NCBI GenBank assembly: GCA_016794615.1
Contig: JAEUJO010000162.1
Coordinates: forward strand, 1 to 37,237
DNA from: Pseudonocardia sp.
Lineage (GTDB): Bacteria; Actinomycetota; Actinomycetes; Mycobacteriales; Pseudonocardiaceae
Length of the DNA: 37,237 nt
Reading direction: 5' to 3'
Position 1 is the stretch's first letter, and the number at the start of each line of letters is the position of its first letter. Positions 1 through 8,783 of this stretch are shown piece after piece. The notes beneath the pieces were generated by a model. The model ran no database searches. It saw only the letters and a list, made by a program, of their open reading frames with translations, and was not told the DNA's origin. The translations under genes were made by a program, and so were the position numbers.

Positions 1-31
1 GGTCGGTGGCGTGCCGGACGACGGAGTCCGG

Positions 32-727
32 TCAGATGGAGTAGTCGTCGGTCTCCCACATCCCGAGAGCCGGCATCTGCAGCGGCTGGTGCTCGACCTG
101 CCCGGTGACCTCCTCCTCGAGCCGGTTCACCCGCGACAGCAGCGACTTGACGGCGACCCCCACCGGGTCGGACAGGGACGCGTCGTTCACCCGCGCGTCG
201 TCTGCCGCTCTCCTGACCGCGATCACCTGCCCGGGCACGCCGACCACGACCGACCCGTCCGGAACGGACCGCAGCACCACGGCGTTCGCACCGATCCGGC
301 TCTCCGTGCCGACCGTCACCGGTCCCAGGATCTTGGCTCCCGCACCGACGACGACCCGGTCCCGCACGGTGGGGTGCCGCTTCACGTGCTCGGTGCTGAC
401 GCCACCGAGGGTGACCCCGTGGTAGAGGGTCACGTCGTCGCCGATCTCAGCAGTCTCCCCGATCACGACGCCGGAGCCGTGGTCGATGAACAGGCGGCGG
501 CCGATGCTCGCCCCGGGGTGGATCTCGATGCCCGTGGCCCACCGGGTCAGCTGCGACAGCGCCCTGGCCGGAAGGCGCCACCCCCGCCTCCACAGGCGGT
601 GGCTGATCCGGTGTGCCCACACCGCGTGCAGCCCCGGGTAGCACAGGACGACCTCCCCCCGGCCGCGGGCCGCCGGGTCGCGGGCCAGCACCGAGTCGAG
701 CTCGGCACGCAAGCCGCCGAAGGCCAC
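32..727 (-). CDS. cysE: Serine O-acetyltransferase (CysE/EpsC type)
   Basis: Makes O-acetylserine from L-serine and acetyl-CoA, the cytosolic first step of cysteine synthesis. The 231-residue product has a short helical N-terminal part and then hexapeptide repeats of a left-handed beta-helix (about residues 68-170), including the stretch [20 protein letters not shown] with the active-site His-Gly, and [20 protein letters not shown], which is typical of the family. The C-terminal tail of about 55 residues is longer than the core needs and is acidic. The start is GTG at 727, preceded by a GAGGTGATGAG ribosome binding site. It lies 21 bases after cysK on the same strand, so the two enzymes of the pathway very likely form one transcript. 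Confidence 0.95.
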   Translation of the reverse strand: MAFGGLRAELDSVLARDPAARGRGEVVLCYPGLHAVWAHRISHRLWRRGWRLPARALSQLTRWATGIEIHPGASIGRRLFIDHGSGVVIGETAEIGDDVTLYHGVTLGGVSTEHVKRHPTVRDRVVVGAGAKILGPVTVGTESRIGANAVVLRSVPDGSVVVGVPGQVIAVRRAADDARVNDASLSDPVGVAVKSLLSRVNRLEEEVTGQVEHQPLQMPALGMWETDDYSI

Positions 728-748
728 CTCATCACCTCGTCCGCGTCG

Positions 749-1687
749 TCAGTCGGCCAGGTGGGCGAACAGCGCTGTGCTCAGGTACCGCTCGCCGAAC
801 GACGGGATGATGACGACGACGAGCTTCCCGGCATTCTCCGGCCGGCTCGCGACCACACCTGCCGCCCACAGCGCCGCGCCCGACGAGATCCCCACGAGCA
901 GGCCTTCCTCGACGGCTGAACGGCGAGCCAGTGCGATGGCGTCCTCGTTCTTCACCTGGATGACCTCGTCGTACACGGACGTGTCGAGGATCTCGGGGAC
1001 GAAGCCGGCGCCGATGCCCTGAATGGGGTGCGGGCCCTTCACTCCCCCCGACAACACCGGCGAGGCGGCCGGCTCGACGGCCACCATCTGCACCGAGGGC
1101 CTGCGCTCCTTGAGCACCTGCCCGACGCCGGTGATGGTGCCTCCGGTTCCGACGCCGCTGACCACGATGTCGACCCGACCGTCGGTGTCCCGCCAGATCT
1201 CCTCGGCCGTGGTGCGCCGGTGGATCTCGGGATTGGCCGGGTTCGCGAACTGCTGCGGGATGAAGTATTTCGCGTCGGTCTTCGCCAGCTCCTCGGCCAC
1301 CGCGATCGCACCGGCCATCCCGTCCGGACCGGGGGTCAGGATCAGCTCGGCCCCGTACGCCCGCAGCAGCAGCCGACGCTCGACGCTCATCGTCTCCGGC
1401 ATCGTGAGCACGCAGGGAATTCCGCGGGCGGCGCACACCATCGCCAGCGCGATCCCGGTGTTGCCACTGGTCGGCTCCAGCACGACGGTGTCCGGCCCGA
1501 TCAGGCCGGCCTCCTGCGCGGCGTCGATCATCGACACCCCGATCCGGTCCTTCACGCTGTGCGCCGGATTGAAGAACTCGAGCTTCGCGACGACCTCGGC
1601 CACCGCGCCAGGCAGGAGGTTCCGGATGCGGACCAGCGGCGTGTCGCCGATCAGCTCGGTGATGTCGTTGGCGATGCGTTGAGTCAT
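749..1687 (-). CDS. cysK: Cysteine synthase A (O-acetylserine sulfhydrylase)
   Basis: PLP enzyme that replaces the acetyl group of O-acetylserine with sulfide to give cysteine. The 312-residue length is normal. Visible motifs: [11 protein letters not shown] with the PLP-binding Lys at about residue 46, the substrate loop [11 protein letters not shown], and the phosphate-binding [10 protein letters not shown]. The reading frame is open further upstream to 1816, but the ATG at 1687 has a clear GGAAGGA ribosome binding site and the protein starts like its family ([19 protein letters not shown]), so I chose it. First gene of a cysK-cysE operon. I did not find a clear promoter or riboswitch in the 500 bases upstream. 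Confidence 0.96.
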   Translation of the reverse strand: MTQRIANDITELIGDTPLVRIRNLLPGAVAEVVAKLEFFNPAHSVKDRIGVSMIDAAQEAGLIGPDTVVLEPTSGNTGIALAMVCAARGIPCVLTMPETMSVERRLLLRAYGAELILTPGPDGMAGAIAVAEELAKTDAKYFIPQQFANPANPEIHRRTTAEEIWRDTDGRVDIVVSGVGTGGTITGVGQVLKERRPSVQMVAVEPAASPVLSGGVKGPHPIQGIGAGFVPEILDTSVYDEVIQVKNEDAIALARRSAVEEGLLVGISSGAALWAAGVVASRPENAGKLVVVIIPSFGERYLSTALFAHLAD

Positions 1688-2191
1688 GCAAGTCCTTCCA
1701 CGTCGGAGCCGGGCCGCAGACGGTCGCGTGCAGACCGGCTTCGGGAACCGCGGGCGGAGCTCGCCGGGCCCCGTCACCGCGAGTGACCGGGCGAACTCAG
1801 CCGGGGAGCACAGCACAGCGAGGTGTCGTCAGGAAACGCGACAGCGCATTCCTGGAAGGCTGCGCCAATGCGCGATACGCATCAGCGCGTACTCCGGCGT
1901 CGCCGAAGGCCGGTTCCCGGTCATCTCGTTTCCACCGTCAGGGCGGCCCTGCCGCCACCGATTCTGTTCAGCCGGCGGAACACGAGCGACAACACGGGAG
2001 GTTGTGCGGAGGGCTGAACACACCACGACAGTAGGGTTCAGCCGCGGGCACCGTCAAGGCCGGCGACTCAGGTGCCGGTGCATGGGGCTCGGCGGTCTGC
2101 TGCGTGGCGGCCGGTCCGGCTGCGGCCGGGCCGGGGAATGGTTGCCTGCACGGCGAACCGGAATGCTGCGACGTCGCCGGGCTGCCGAACG
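1688..2191. other. Gene-free interval with three GTTCAGCC copies
   Basis: About 500 bases between the glycosyltransferase stop and the cysK start, both on the minus strand. No reading frame here looks like a real protein. The one ordered element is an 8-base word: GTTCAGCC at 1966-1973 and 2036-2043, and its complement GGCTGAAC at 2012-2019. The last two form a perfect inverted repeat with a 16-base spacer. It could be a terminator stem for the glycosyltransferase gene or an operator upstream of cysK; the sequence alone does not decide. Confidence 0.5.
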
Positions 2192-3361
2192 TCAGGCGGT
2201 CCGGCGGGCGGAGTGCGCAAGGTTGACGAGGTCGTCGAGCACATCGGCGGCCGGCGGCATGGCGGCGATCTCGGACTTCAGCGCGGCGGCAGCTCTCGCG
2301 TAGGCGGGATCGTCGAGAACCGACGACACAGCGGCGCGGAGACGATCCGGGGTGACGTCGTCGGGCAGCAGCCGGATGCCCGCACCGGTGGCGTGCACGT
2401 GCTCGGCGTTGGCGAACTGGTCGGCGCCGCGGGGCAGGCAGACCTGCGGCAGCCCGGATGCCAGGGCGCCGAGCATGGTGCCCGAACCGGTGTGGGACAC
2501 GACGGCGGACGCCATGGGCAGCAGCAGCGCCTGCGGGACGAACGAGGCCGCCGCGACGTTGGCCGGACGCCGGCCGAGGAGTGCAGGGTCGGTTCCCGGC
2601 CCGGTCGTGACGGCGATCGAGATCGGCAGGTCCTGGATGGCGTCCAGCATGCCGCGCACCAGGTCGAGATCGTTGAAGACCGTGCCCAGGGTGAGGTAGA
2701 CGAGCGGCGCCTCGGGAAGCTCGAGGAACTGCGGTGGGAGCCGATCCTCGGGGGTGATCCGGCCGGACACCGGTCGGACCGGCCAGATGTCCATGTCGGC
2801 GAACTGGGGGGACTGCAGACCCGGCGGGCACGGGTCGACGTAGAGGCCGGTCTCGAAGGCGTGCCGCCGGTCCGGGGTGCCGAGCTCGGAGCTGACATGG
2901 TCGAACATCACACGTGCCAGCGCCAGGGTGCCGGGGACGTGCGTGCCGAAGCCGTGCGTGACGTGCAGCGCCCCGGTCGCACAGGCGGCCTCCCGGCCGG
3001 CCAGCTCGGTGATCTCGCTGATCACGATCTCCGGGCGCCAGGCGGTGGCCCGAGGGAGCAGGTCCAGGGCGCGCCGGACCGCGGGACGGGCGAACAGGTG
3101 GACGGCGTCGCGGCCGAGTTGCTCCTCCTGAGTGGCGGCGGGCACGGCGCTCGCCGCGGCGAGTCCGGCGACGGCCTCGCCCAGCGGCGGCCCCACGGTC
3201 CACGTCGTGAAGCCATGGCGCTGCAGGTCCGGCACCAGCTCCGCGCCGGTGGCCAGCACGACCTCGTGCCCGGCGTCGCGGGCGGCGTCCAGCAGGGGGA
3301 GCATCGGGAAGACGTGCCCGACGAGCGGGCAGGCGGTGAACAGAAGTCTCATGATCGCCAT
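2192..3361 (-). CDS. GT1-family (UGT/MGT-like) glycosyltransferase
   Basis: Predicted cytosolic NDP-sugar-dependent glycosyltransferase of about 389 residues with the GT-B fold. The N-terminal acceptor half starts with MRLLFTACPLVGHVFPMLPL, typical of macrolide or natural-product glycosyltransferases. The C-terminal donor half carries VSHTGSGTMLGALASGLPQV followed by CLPRGADQFANAE, the family's nucleotide-sugar signature with the final Q/N-containing loop. The start is uncertain: ATG 3361 has GGAA upstream, while ATG 3352 (MRLLF) is the usual family start. Acceptor and sugar cannot be read from sequence. No biosynthetic cluster surrounds it, so it may act on a xenobiotic or an isolated metabolite. 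Confidence 0.88.
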   Translation of the reverse strand: MAIMRLLFTACPLVGHVFPMLPLLDAARDAGHEVVLATGAELVPDLQRHGFTTWTVGPPLGEAVAGLAAASAVPAATQEEQLGRDAVHLFARPAVRRALDLLPRATAWRPEIVISEITELAGREAACATGALHVTHGFGTHVPGTLALARVMFDHVSSELGTPDRRHAFETGLYVDPCPPGLQSPQFADMDIWPVRPVSGRITPEDRLPPQFLELPEAPLVYLTLGTVFNDLDLVRGMLDAIQDLPISIAVTTGPGTDPALLGRRPANVAAASFVPQALLLPMASAVVSHTGSGTMLGALASGLPQVCLPRGADQFANAEHVHATGAGIRLLPDDVTPDRLRAAVSSVLDDPAYARAAAALKSEIAAMPPAADVLDDLVNLAHSARRTA

Positions 3362-3546
3362 TGAGCCGGTTTCCGGGGTCGTCGGCATCGGTGGTGACTA
3401 CCGAGATTCCTGCGGACCCCGGTCGCGGAGACGCGCTGCCACCTGCACTGGCCGCCGTCCCGACCGCAGGCGCGGGACCGTGGACGCGGCGAGATCCCGG
3501 GCCGAGCACGGGCATGCTCGGCGAGGTGGCGCGGTGCGCGCAGCAC

Positions 3547-3579
3547 AGGGGGGCCGGAGCGGGACGCTCCGGCCCCCCT
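3547..3579 (-). terminator. Strong GC-rich hairpin after lsr2
   Basis: Perfect inverted repeat of 15 base pairs (3547-3561 with 3565-3579) and a three-base loop, starting 17 bases past the lsr2 stop. There is no T-run on the minus strand, which is usual for actinobacterial I-shaped terminators. It separates lsr2 from the downstream glycosyltransferase gene. Confidence 0.8.
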
Positions 3580-3596
3580 CGGGCGGCGGGTCCGGG

Positions 3597-3953
3597 TCAG
3601 TGGGCGGCGTGGAACGCGTCCACAACGGTCTTCGGGATCCGGCCGCGCTCGGAGACCTGGTGGCCGTTCTGCCGGGCCCACGCCCGGATCGCGGCGGTCT
3701 GTTCCCGGTCCAACGGCTGCGGCTTCCGGACCGAGCTCGTGGTCATCTTCGGGGCCCGGCGACCGACCGCCGCGGATCCGCCGCTCCTGCGGGCCGCGGC
3801 GACAAACGACGCCAGCGACTCGCGCAGGCGGGCGGCGTTGTCCTCGGACAGGTCGATCTCATATGCCCGGCCGTCGAGCGCGAACGAGACCGTGCCCGTC
3901 GCAACCGATCCGTCGAGGTCGTCGACGAATTTCACGTTCACTTGCTGCGCCAT
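3597..3953 (-). CDS. lsr2: Lsr2 nucleoid-associated protein
   Basis: Small H-NS-like DNA-bridging protein of actinobacteria that binds AT-rich, often foreign, DNA and silences it. The 118-residue product has the N-terminal dimerisation part ([16 protein letters not shown], then the DGRAYEIDL strand) and the C-terminal DNA-binding domain ending [20 protein letters not shown]. The Arg-Gly-Arg AT-minor-groove hook lies at about residues 102-104. The frame is open to 4238, but the ATG at 3953 has GGAAG upstream and gives the family's exact N terminus. Promoter and terminator are both visible, so it is probably monocistronic. The AT-rich stretch upstream (about 3990-4080) would be a natural autoregulatory target. 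Confidence 0.96.
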   Translation of the reverse strand: MAQQVNVKFVDDLDGSVATGTVSFALDGRAYEIDLSEDNAARLRESLASFVAAARRSGGSAAVGRRAPKMTTSSVRKPQPLDREQTAAIRAWARQNGHQVSERGRIPKTVVDAFHAAH

Positions 3954-3993
3954 ACATGCTTCCGTTTCAGTCAGGCGTCTTCCGTCCCCTCCG

Positions 3994-4022
3994 ATTATGC
4001 CTATCATGAGCAGCACCGGCAA
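3994..4022 (-). promoter_or_regulatory. Housekeeping-type promoter of lsr2
   Basis: On the minus strand TTGCCG (4017-4022) and CATAAT (3994-3999) are separated by exactly 17 bases, matching the -35/-10 consensus at 4/6 and 5/6 positions. Transcription would start near 3987, giving a leader of about 35 bases before the lsr2 ATG. The region is clearly richer in A+T than its surroundings. Confidence 0.7.
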
Positions 4023-4194
4023 ACTCGCCACCCGGAAGAGGTGCGTAGCGCTGATTATTTCGCTATTGCGTGGTTCCCGCGGGGGTGCCGACAACGGCCG
4101 CGGCTGAATTGTCATACCGTGGCGGTGGCGCCGAGCGCGCCGGTGGCTGCGAACGCGCTCGGAATGCCCTCGGTGGCGCTCCGGGTCGCCGGCC

Positions 4195-5232
4195 TCACCG
4201 AACGCGATCGTCGGCGCGCGCCGGGACGCGGAGGGCACGGCGGTGCTCCGAAGGCGTTCGGCCGTAGAGGTCGAGGAATGCCCGGCGCATCGTCTCCGAC
4301 GATCCGAAGCCGCACCGGTCGGCCACCCGCGCCAGCGGGAGGTCCGTCGCGGCGAGCAGGGCGGCGGCGGCCTCGGTGCGGGCCCGGCGGACGTGCTCGG
4401 CCGGGCTGCGTCCCAGGTGCGTGCGGAACAGGCGCACCAGGTGGCGTTCGCTGACCCCCGCGCGCTCGGCGAGCACAGCCGCGGACAGATCGCCGTCGAG
4501 GTGTGTGACGACGTGGTCGACGACGTCGCGCACGACGTCGTTCGCCGGGGCGGGCGCGGCGACGTGCATGCTCATCTGGGCCTGCGTGCCCGGCCGCTGC
4601 AGATAGGTGACCAACGCGCGCGCCACCTGTCGGGCGAGGTCGGGGCCGTGGTCCTCGTCGACGAACGAGAGGGTCAGGTCCAGCGCGCTGGTCACGCCGG
4701 CCGACGTCGCGACCCGGCCGTCGCGGATGAAGATCGGGTCGGGGTCCACGGTGACCGCCGGATGGTCGCGCGCGAGGGTGCCGGCGAACGCCCAGTGCGT
4801 GGTGGCGCGCCGCCCGTCGAGCAGGCCGCAGGCGGCGAGCACGCTCACCCCGGTGCACACCGACGCGACGCGGCGGGCCTGCCGGGCGAGTCGGCGCACA
4901 TGGGCGACGAGCACGGGGTCCTGCGCCGCGCGCAGGTGGCCGTATCCGCCGACCACGACGAGCGTGTCGACCGGACCCGTCTCACGCTCCAGCGCGCCGT
5001 GCGCCTCCAGCCGCAGTCCCGGCCGCGCGGTCACCGGCCGTCCGCCGGGGGAGAGCAGGCGGACGTCGTAACCGGGGAGGGCGCCCACGGACGCGTCGTC
5101 GGATGGGGGCTCGGAGTGGGTGCTGTACCGCCCGGCCAGGAAGCGAGTGGCCATCGCCAGTGTCGTGGTGACGCACGCGATGTCGAGGAGCTCGGCGTCG
5201 TCGTAGCCGACGACCGCGACGGCAACAGCCAC
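4195..5232 (-). CDS. GlxA-family AraC transcriptional regulator (DJ-1/PfpI plus HTH)
   Basis: Regulator of about 345 residues. The N-terminal DJ-1/PfpI-like domain (about residues 1-190) has the nucleophile-elbow motif [20 protein letters not shown] and the family's ATTHW. The C-terminal AraC double helix-turn-helix (about 245-330) includes [20 protein letters not shown] and [20 protein letters not shown]. The frame stays open far upstream, but similarity begins at [15 protein letters not shown], so GTG 5232 is the best start; no good ribosome binding site is visible, and the transcript may be nearly leaderless. It is divergent from a membrane protein gene with repeated half-sites in between, suggesting that gene as a target. 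The ligand is unknown. Confidence 0.88.
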   Translation of the reverse strand: MAVAVAVVGYDDAELLDIACVTTTLAMATRFLAGRYSTHSEPPSDDASVGALPGYDVRLLSPGGRPVTARPGLRLEAHGALERETGPVDTLVVVGGYGHLRAAQDPVLVAHVRRLARQARRVASVCTGVSVLAACGLLDGRRATTHWAFAGTLARDHPAVTVDPDPIFIRDGRVATSAGVTSALDLTLSFVDEDHGPDLARQVARALVTYLQRPGTQAQMSMHVAAPAPANDVVRDVVDHVVTHLDGDLSAAVLAERAGVSERHLVRLFRTHLGRSPAEHVRRARTEAAAALLAATDLPLARVADRCGFGSSETMRRAFLDLYGRTPSEHRRALRVPARADDRVR

Positions 5233-5255
5233 GTCAGGGACGATACGACGCAGGG

Positions 5256-5294
5256 GGTCCGGAACGGACCGGTCTCGCAGGATTCCGGACCGGT
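5256..5294. promoter_or_regulatory. Candidate operator between the GlxA-type regulator and its divergent neighbour
   Basis: CGGACCGGT occurs twice, at 5265-5273 and 5286-5294, in direct orientation and exactly 21 bases apart. The same core is present inverted: GGTCCGGAA (5256-5264) pairs with TTCCGGACC (5283-5291), and GGTCCG-GAA-CGGACC forms a small palindrome. Paired direct half-sites spaced by about two helix turns are typical of AraC-family binding sites. Confidence 0.45.
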
Positions 5295-5331
5295 GGCCGA
5301 GCAATACCCCCTCAGGGTACGAGTCCGCACG

Positions 5332-5910
5332 ATGCTCATGGCCATGACCACGCACACCAGCTCGCCCCGTCCGTCCGTCCGGTTTGCCTCGCTGGTCCAC
5401 CGCTGGCCCAGCGCCGTCGGGCTGCTCGCCGCTGCGGGCCTGTTCCTCGCCGGGGTGGACCGCGCCTCGGTCGCTCTCGTGGTCGCGATCGCCGCGACCT
5501 GCTACGTGGCCGCGGCGGCGTTCTCCCTGCCCCGGATGGCGTGGGCCTGGATCCCCTTGTCGTTCGTGATCGTCCTCGCGGGTGCGCTGGTCGAGCTCGA
5601 CCCGCTCGTGGTGACGGTCGGTGCCGCCGCCCTGCTCGTCGTCGTCGGGTTCCTGCGGGGCGCTTCCCGGCCGGCGTTGACCCTGGAGATCGCCGGGCTG
5701 CTGCTCTACGGGGCGGTCGCGGTGGGCGCGCTGCTGCTCGCCCCGACGGCCGGCCTGGTCGTGGTCGCCGCGACGCTGGTCGCGCACGGGATCTGGGACC
5801 TCTGGCACCTGCGCCGGCACCGCGACCTCGTCTCCCCCTCCTTGGCGGAGGCGTGCGTGGCGCTCGATGTCCCGCTCGGCCTGGCGGTCCTCGTCGCCGT
5901 GCTGGTGTGA
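5332..5910 (+). CDS. Small polytopic membrane protein, function unknown
   Basis: Product of about 192 residues, mostly hydrophobic, with roughly six membrane segments (for example WPSAVGLLAAAGLFLAGV, WAWIPLSFVIVLAGALV and TVGAAALLVVVGFL). A short cytosolic loop near residues 150-160 reads WDLWHLRRHRD. I do not recognise a named family or any catalytic motif. Three ATGs (5332, 5338, 5344) are possible starts and none has a strong ribosome binding site. It is divergent from the GlxA-type regulator, sharing about 100 bases of intergenic DNA with repeated half-sites, so that regulator probably controls it. It could be a transporter-like or stress membrane protein. Confidence 0.7.
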   Translation: MLMAMTTHTSSPRPSVRFASLVHRWPSAVGLLAAAGLFLAGVDRASVALVVAIAATCYVAAAAFSLPRMAWAWIPLSFVIVLAGALVELDPLVVTVGAAALLVVVGFLRGASRPALTLEIAGLLLYGAVAVGALLLAPTAGLVVVAATLVAHGIWDLWHLRRHRDLVSPSLAEACVALDVPLGLAVLVAVLV

Positions 5911-6241
5911 CCCCGGTTCTCCCGCCATGATGACGACGCTGCCGCCTGCGGGGGTGGGCGGTGCAGTCTGGAGATCATCATGGCGGCTCGACGACACCGC
6001 CACCGCACCGACGAGCCGCGTCCGGCCGGCGCGCTGCTGCCCGACCGGCGCAGCGGCGGTCTGCCGGCGTCGGCGCTCGCGCTGCAGCGACTCCTACGCC
6101 ATGTTCTGCCTGGAGGTGAGCTGACCGGTCGGGTCCGGCCCGTGGACGTCACAGCCTTGTGCGACCCGGTGACGCAGAGGAGTGTGGTGGGGATCGGCGG
6201 CGCCGCCGGGGGTGCCACCCCGATCGAGGAGGGGGTGGATC
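5911..6241. other. Intergenic stretch with a long-looped inverted repeat
   Basis: Contains the 12-base inverted repeat listed separately. One frame from ATG 5980 is open to 6312, but its product is Arg/Gly/Pro-rich, overlaps the next gene and has no recognisable domain, so I do not call it. No promoter with consensus elements is evident. Confidence 0.45.
5922..5986. repeat. Perfect 12-bp inverted repeat
   Basis: CCGCCATGATGA at 5922-5933 is the exact reverse complement of TCATCATGGCGG at 5975-5986, with a 41-base G-rich spacer. It starts 11 bases after the stop of the membrane protein gene. It may be a terminator with a large loop, a looping operator for the downstream gene, or the ends of a small mobile remnant. 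Confidence 0.6.
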
Positions 6242-6856
6242 GTGTTTGCACGTTCCACCACGGTTCAGGTGCGTCCGCAGTCGCTCGACGCGGCGGTGGC
6301 CCGCGTCCGTGACGACGTGATGTCGGCCGTACCGGCGACCGAGGGCTGCCTCGGCGTGTCCATGCTCGTCAACCCCACGTCGGGCCGCTGCATCGTCACG
6401 AGTGCCTGGCAGACGGAGGAGGCGATGAGCGCGGACCAGCATCTGCAGCCCCTCGTCGACCGTGCCACGACCGGGGACGCGACACCGGAGGTCGAGGACT
6501 GGGAGATCGGGGTCGTGCACCGCAACCACAGCTCGGGTCCGGGTGCCTGGGTGCGGGTGAGCTGGGTGCACGTCGAGCCGGAGCAGGTCGGCCGGCTGGC
6601 CGAGCTCTATCGGAACGTGCTGCTACCGACGATCGTGGAGTTCGGGGGGTACTGCAGTGCCAGCCTGCTTCTCGACCGGGCGTCGGGCCACGCCGTGTCG
6701 TCGGTGACCTTCGACAGCTTCGAAGCGATGCGCACCACCCGCACGCTCGCCTCCGGGGTGCGCGAGCACCTGGACGGCGAGGTGCTCGAGGTCGACGAGC
6801 TGCAGCTGGCGGTCGCACACCTCCGGGCCGGCCTGATCGACGACCGGAACCCCTGA
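6242..6856 (+). CDS. Tandem dimeric alpha-beta barrel (ABM-like) protein
   Basis: Product of about 204 residues that looks like two consecutive ferredoxin-like, antibiotic-biosynthesis-monooxygenase-type units. The first (about residues 1-90) has EGCLGVSMLVNPTSGRCIVT and SAWQTEEAMSAD; the second (about 95-195) has WVRVSWVHVEPEQVGRL and AVSSVTFDSFEAM. Such domains bind small hydrophobic or quinone-like molecules or haem, but no catalytic residue is certain here. The start is GTG 6242 because a GAGGAGGGGG ribosome binding site lies just upstream; the frame is open from 6182. It converges with the histidine kinase gene, eight bases apart. Its role is unknown; a place in the stress group is suggested only by position. 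Confidence 0.7.
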   Translation: MFARSTTVQVRPQSLDAAVARVRDDVMSAVPATEGCLGVSMLVNPTSGRCIVTSAWQTEEAMSADQHLQPLVDRATTGDATPEVEDWEIGVVHRNHSSGPGAWVRVSWVHVEPEQVGRLAELYRNVLLPTIVEFGGYCSASLLLDRASGHAVSSVTFDSFEAMRTTRTLASGVREHLDGEVLEVDELQLAVAHLRAGLIDDRNP

Positions 6857-6864
6857 CGCGAGCG

Positions 6865-8631
6865 TCAGGGGTCCAGCAGCGCGGTCCACGTGAGCAGGGT
6901 GCCGCTGCCGGGGCCCGGCTCGAGCACGAAGTCGCCGCCGTGCTGCTCGGCACGGCGGCGCATGTTGGCCAGACCGCTGCGGCGCGTGGTGTCGCTGATG
7001 CCGACGCCGTCGTCCCGGACGGTGAGCGTGACCCGCTCCTCGTGGGCGGTGAGGTCGATCTCCGCGGAGTGCGCGTGGGCGTGCCGGGCGATGTTGCTCA
7101 GCGCCTCGCGCACGACGGCGAGCAGGTCGTCGCTGATGCTGTCGGGAAGGATGTCGAGCAGGCCGGAGAAGCGGACGTCGGGGTCGAACCCGAAGGCGGG
7201 GGCGAGTTCGCCGACCAGGTCGAGCACGCGGCTGCGCAGGCTTCGCGGGGTGGTCTGCGAGGTCTGCTGGAGCTGGAAGATGGCGGTGCGGATCTGGCTG
7301 ATGGTGGCGTCGAGATCGCCGACGGTGGCCATGACGCGGTTGGTGGCGCAGCCGGGGCCGAGGGTGGCCGCGAGTGCCTGCAGGGACAGCCCCGCCGCGA
7401 AGAGGCGCTGGATGACGTGGTCGTGCAGATCGGCGGCGATGCGCTCACGTTCGTCGAGCAGGGCGGCGCGATGCTGGTCCGCGCGGGCTTGGGCGAGTTC
7501 GAGGGCGACGGCGGCCTGGTTCGCGAAGCCGGTCGCCAGGTCCAGGTCCTCGGCGGTGAACGCCGCCCGACCGCGCAGCCGGACGAGGTTGAGCACGCCG
7601 TGTACGCGGTCGGAACCGCAGAGCGGCACGACCAGCAACGGGCCGGCGTCCACGACGGCCGACCCCGCGTACCGCAGCGAGGGTGACTCGTCCGGCGAGG
7701 TCAACCGGAGCGATGTCCCGGTTGTGAACGCCCGCCCGGCGAGCGATGCGCTCAACGGGACGACGAGGTCCATGATGCTGCCTGCGCTGGGCCCGACGGC
7801 CACGGACACCCGCAGATCCGCGCCTCGACCGCCGTCCGGGAGCGCGATGGTGACGATGTCGGCGTCGGCGACCTCCCGGCTGCGGTCGGCGACGAGGCGC
7901 AACGAGGCGGCGGCGTCGTCGGGGGCGGCTGCCAGGATCCCCCGGGTGATCGCGGCGGTCGCCTGCAGCCACTTGCCCCGCAGGCGGGCGGCCTCGTACA
8001 GGTGGGAGTTGTCGATCACGGCGGCGGCGGTGGCGGCGAGGGCCGTCGTGAGCTCCTCGTCCTCGGCGCTGAACTCACCGTGGGTGCTCTCGGTGAGGTA
8101 GAGGTTGCCGAACACCTCGTCGCGGATGCGGATCGGCACGCCGAGGAAGCTGCTCATCGGCGGATGGCCGTCGGGGAAGCCCGACGAGCGGGGGTCGTCG
8201 GCGAGGTTGCGGAGCCGGATCGGGTGCGGCTCGTCGATCAGGGCGCCGAGCAGGCCCTTGCCGACCGGAAGGTGCCCGATCCGGTCGACGAGGGAACGCG
8301 GGATACCGACGTGGACGAACTCGGCCAGCCCACCGTCCGGGGCGAGCACGCCGAGCGCGGCGTAGCGGGCGCCGACGAGCTCCCGGGCCGCCTCCACGAT
8401 GCGGTGCAGCACCTCGGGCAGGGCCAGCCCGCCCGTGATCATGTGGTTCGCGTGCAGGAGGCCCCGCAGCCGCCCCTGGGTGGCGAGGACCTCCTGCGCG
8501 CGCTCGACCAGCTGCGCCAGCAGCTCATCGAGCTCCAGCCGCGGCAGGTCCGGGAAAATCAGATCCCGGTCCTCAGGCTGCTCACCGGATCCGGCGAGCC
8601 CGGCGTCGGACCCGAGCGGGTCATCGAGCAC
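6865..8631 (-). CDS. GAF-GAF sensor histidine kinase, DosT/DevS family
   Basis: Cytosolic two-component sensor of 588 residues with the DosT/DevS order: leader, GAF-A (about 70-210), GAF-B (about 235-380), HisKA_3 dimerisation helix (ERERIAADLHDHVIQRLF, phospho-His about 403) and a C-terminal HATPase (VVREALSNIARHA; DDGVGI; SGLANMRRRAEQHGG). GAF-A contains GHPPMSSFLGVPIRIRDEVF. From memory, the His before PPM in DosT is the proximal haem ligand (His147), and the equivalent here is His156, so gas or redox sensing through haem is plausible but unproven. The start is GTG 8631 behind a GGGGG-rich site. No response regulator gene is adjacent, so it is an orphan kinase within this window. Confidence 0.92.
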   Translation of the reverse strand: MLDDPLGSDAGLAGSGEQPEDRDLIFPDLPRLELDELLAQLVERAQEVLATQGRLRGLLHANHMITGGLALPEVLHRIVEAARELVGARYAALGVLAPDGGLAEFVHVGIPRSLVDRIGHLPVGKGLLGALIDEPHPIRLRNLADDPRSSGFPDGHPPMSSFLGVPIRIRDEVFGNLYLTESTHGEFSAEDEELTTALAATAAAVIDNSHLYEAARLRGKWLQATAAITRGILAAAPDDAAASLRLVADRSREVADADIVTIALPDGGRGADLRVSVAVGPSAGSIMDLVVPLSASLAGRAFTTGTSLRLTSPDESPSLRYAGSAVVDAGPLLVVPLCGSDRVHGVLNLVRLRGRAAFTAEDLDLATGFANQAAVALELAQARADQHRAALLDERERIAADLHDHVIQRLFAAGLSLQALAATLGPGCATNRVMATVGDLDATISQIRTAIFQLQQTSQTTPRSLRSRVLDLVGELAPAFGFDPDVRFSGLLDILPDSISDDLLAVVREALSNIARHAHAHSAEIDLTAHEERVTLTVRDDGVGISDTTRRSGLANMRRRAEQHGGDFVLEPGPGSGTLLTWTALLDP

Positions 8632-8660
8632 CGGCGCCCCCTTTGACGCTTGAGAACGAT

Positions 8661-8693
8661 CGCCCCGCCGTCGCGAACGGCGACGTGGGGGCG
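8661..8693 (-). terminator. Hairpin between hibernation factor and kinase genes
   Basis: Two-part stem: CGCCCC (8661-8666) pairs with GGGGCG (8688-8693), and CGTCGC (8669-8674) pairs with GCGACG (8680-8685). It lies in the 150 bases downstream of the hibernation factor stop and upstream of the kinase start. It could end the hibernation factor transcript; no T-run follows. Confidence 0.4.
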
Positions 8694-8783
8694 CCTTTCC
8701 GTCGCGTCAGTGAACCACACCTCCGCCCCGAACCGGCCTGTTGACAGGGTCACAGCGCGGCCGGATCACCCGGTACGACGATC

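Noticed and set aside
4243..5910. Very long open frame on the plus strand across the GlxA-type regulator gene
   Set aside because: Only the last 192 codons encode a protein-like membrane sequence. The rest is antisense to the AraC regulator and has the Arg/Gly/Ala-rich look of a high-G+C shadow frame.
5980..6312. Possible small gene after the membrane protein
   Set aside because: Arg/Gly/Pro-rich product, no ribosome binding site, and overlap with the well-supported start at 6242.
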